Shown one piece after another: positions 63,687 to 64,000 of a DNA stretch of 64,000 bases. Source of the stretch: Inia geoffrensis (lineage: Eukaryota > Chordata > Mammalia > Artiodactyla > Iniidae); NCBI GenBank assembly GCA_036417435.1, contig JAZAQT010000709.1:1-64000 (forward strand), read 5' to 3'. The notes under the pieces are model-generated. The model was not told the origin of the DNA. It did not search any database and saw only the letters and a program-made list of their open reading frames with translations. The stretch's first letter is position 1. Every line of letters begins with the position of its first letter. The position numbers and the translations under genes were made by a program.

Positions 63687-64000
63687 ATGATTAGAGAGTG
63701 CAAGGAAAGCTGGACGAGGTGTTCCCTGGCTGCAGTCCTCTCAAACGCTAAAAGCGTAAGTGCTCAAGAGGACTTGCCAAAAAGAGAAGCCAGCTATGGC
63801 TGGTGGTGGGATTGTAAATTGCTAACAGCCGGTATGAGGATCAGTAGGCGCTTTCCTTACCCAAATAAACCCTGGAGGTACCACGAGATTCGGCAACCCC
63901 GCTGCACGTCGTATAACCAGAGACTAGCATCATTGGAAGGAAGCACTTGCACCCCAGCCGTCGTCGTGGTACCCCTGACCACAGCCAAGACATACAAACG
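63687..64000 (+). repeat. Unit u40 (partial, right edge)
   Basis: Only the first 314 bases are present, with CG at offsets 273-274. The array therefore continues beyond the window. Confidence 0.98.

Larger units (their letters stand above)
1..64000 (+). repeat. Macrosatellite tandem array, 1593/1596-bp unit, 39 full and 2 partial copies
   Basis: The same sequence recurs head to tail from the first to the last base. Unit starts are phased on a recurring ATG at 1511, 3101, 4694, 6287, 7883 and so on to 63687. Unit lengths are 1593 bp (18 units), 1596 bp (18), 1592 bp (2) and 1590 bp (1). Neither array edge lies in the window. To compare units I use offsets from the unit start (offset 1 = base 4694 in u3) and this haplotype code: offsets 273-274 (CG, AG or CA) / 390-391 (GG, AG or AC) / 863 (C or A) / 966-967 (GC, GT or AC) / 971 (A or G) / AGG insertion after 1243 (+ or -). 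G+C is about one half by eye, and CG dinucleotides are common for a vertebrate-like satellite. Family identity is not recognised. Confidence 0.99.

Noticed and set aside
1..64000. CRISPR array or rDNA interpretation of the tandem repeat
   Set aside because: The repeats are contiguous 1.6-kb units with no short repeat-spacer alternation, and no recognisable rRNA sequence is present.

Overview
The whole 64 kb window is one uninterrupted head-to-tail tandem array, a macrosatellite. The unit is 1593 bp, with a second common length class of 1596 bp. There are 39 complete units, a partial unit at the left edge (1-1510) and a partial unit at the right edge (63687-64000). All units point the same way and are nearly identical: neighbouring units differ at a handful of bases. 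No flanking single-copy DNA, inverted unit, inserted mobile element, rRNA, tRNA or conventional gene was found. Units are numbered u0 to u40 and phased arbitrarily on a recurring ATG (for example 3101, 4694, 6287). The true biological boundary of the unit cannot be seen from inside the array.

The organism is almost certainly a eukaryote with a methylated genome. The array is long and homogenised, many unit-to-unit differences are CG to TG or CG to CA changes, and each unit carries eukaryote-style motifs: an E-box plus TATATAAA, a TGACGTC element, a strong CAG|GTAAGC splice-donor-like site and AATAAA. The species cannot be named from this sequence. A cetacean origin is one untested idea, because a tandem satellite of roughly similar unit length is known from delphinids; this is a length match only.

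The array has sub-structure. u11-u18 all carry a 3-bp AGG insertion and u21-u32 all lack it. A four-unit block, u23-u26 (36593-42963), is repeated immediately as u27-u30 (42964-49334) with only two differences noticed. A two-unit block, u12-u13, is repeated as u14-u15. u37 and u39 are twins, as are u35 and u38. This is the pattern expected from recent unequal exchange or amplification of multi-unit blocks. In u0 and u1, nine one-base homopolymer contractions sit within the first 2.1 kb and none of that kind was noticed afterwards, which looks like unpolished sequence near a contig end.

No gene is called with confidence. The + strand of each unit is nevertheless unusually open: three overlapping stop-free stretches in successive frames cover the complete unit, one of them 219 codons long, and both main unit lengths are multiples of three. 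By-eye counts of unit-to-unit changes do not show clear protein-level constraint. The best reading is a satellite that may have captured or derived from a coding sequence, now probably a fossil. A transcribed unit is possible but unproven.
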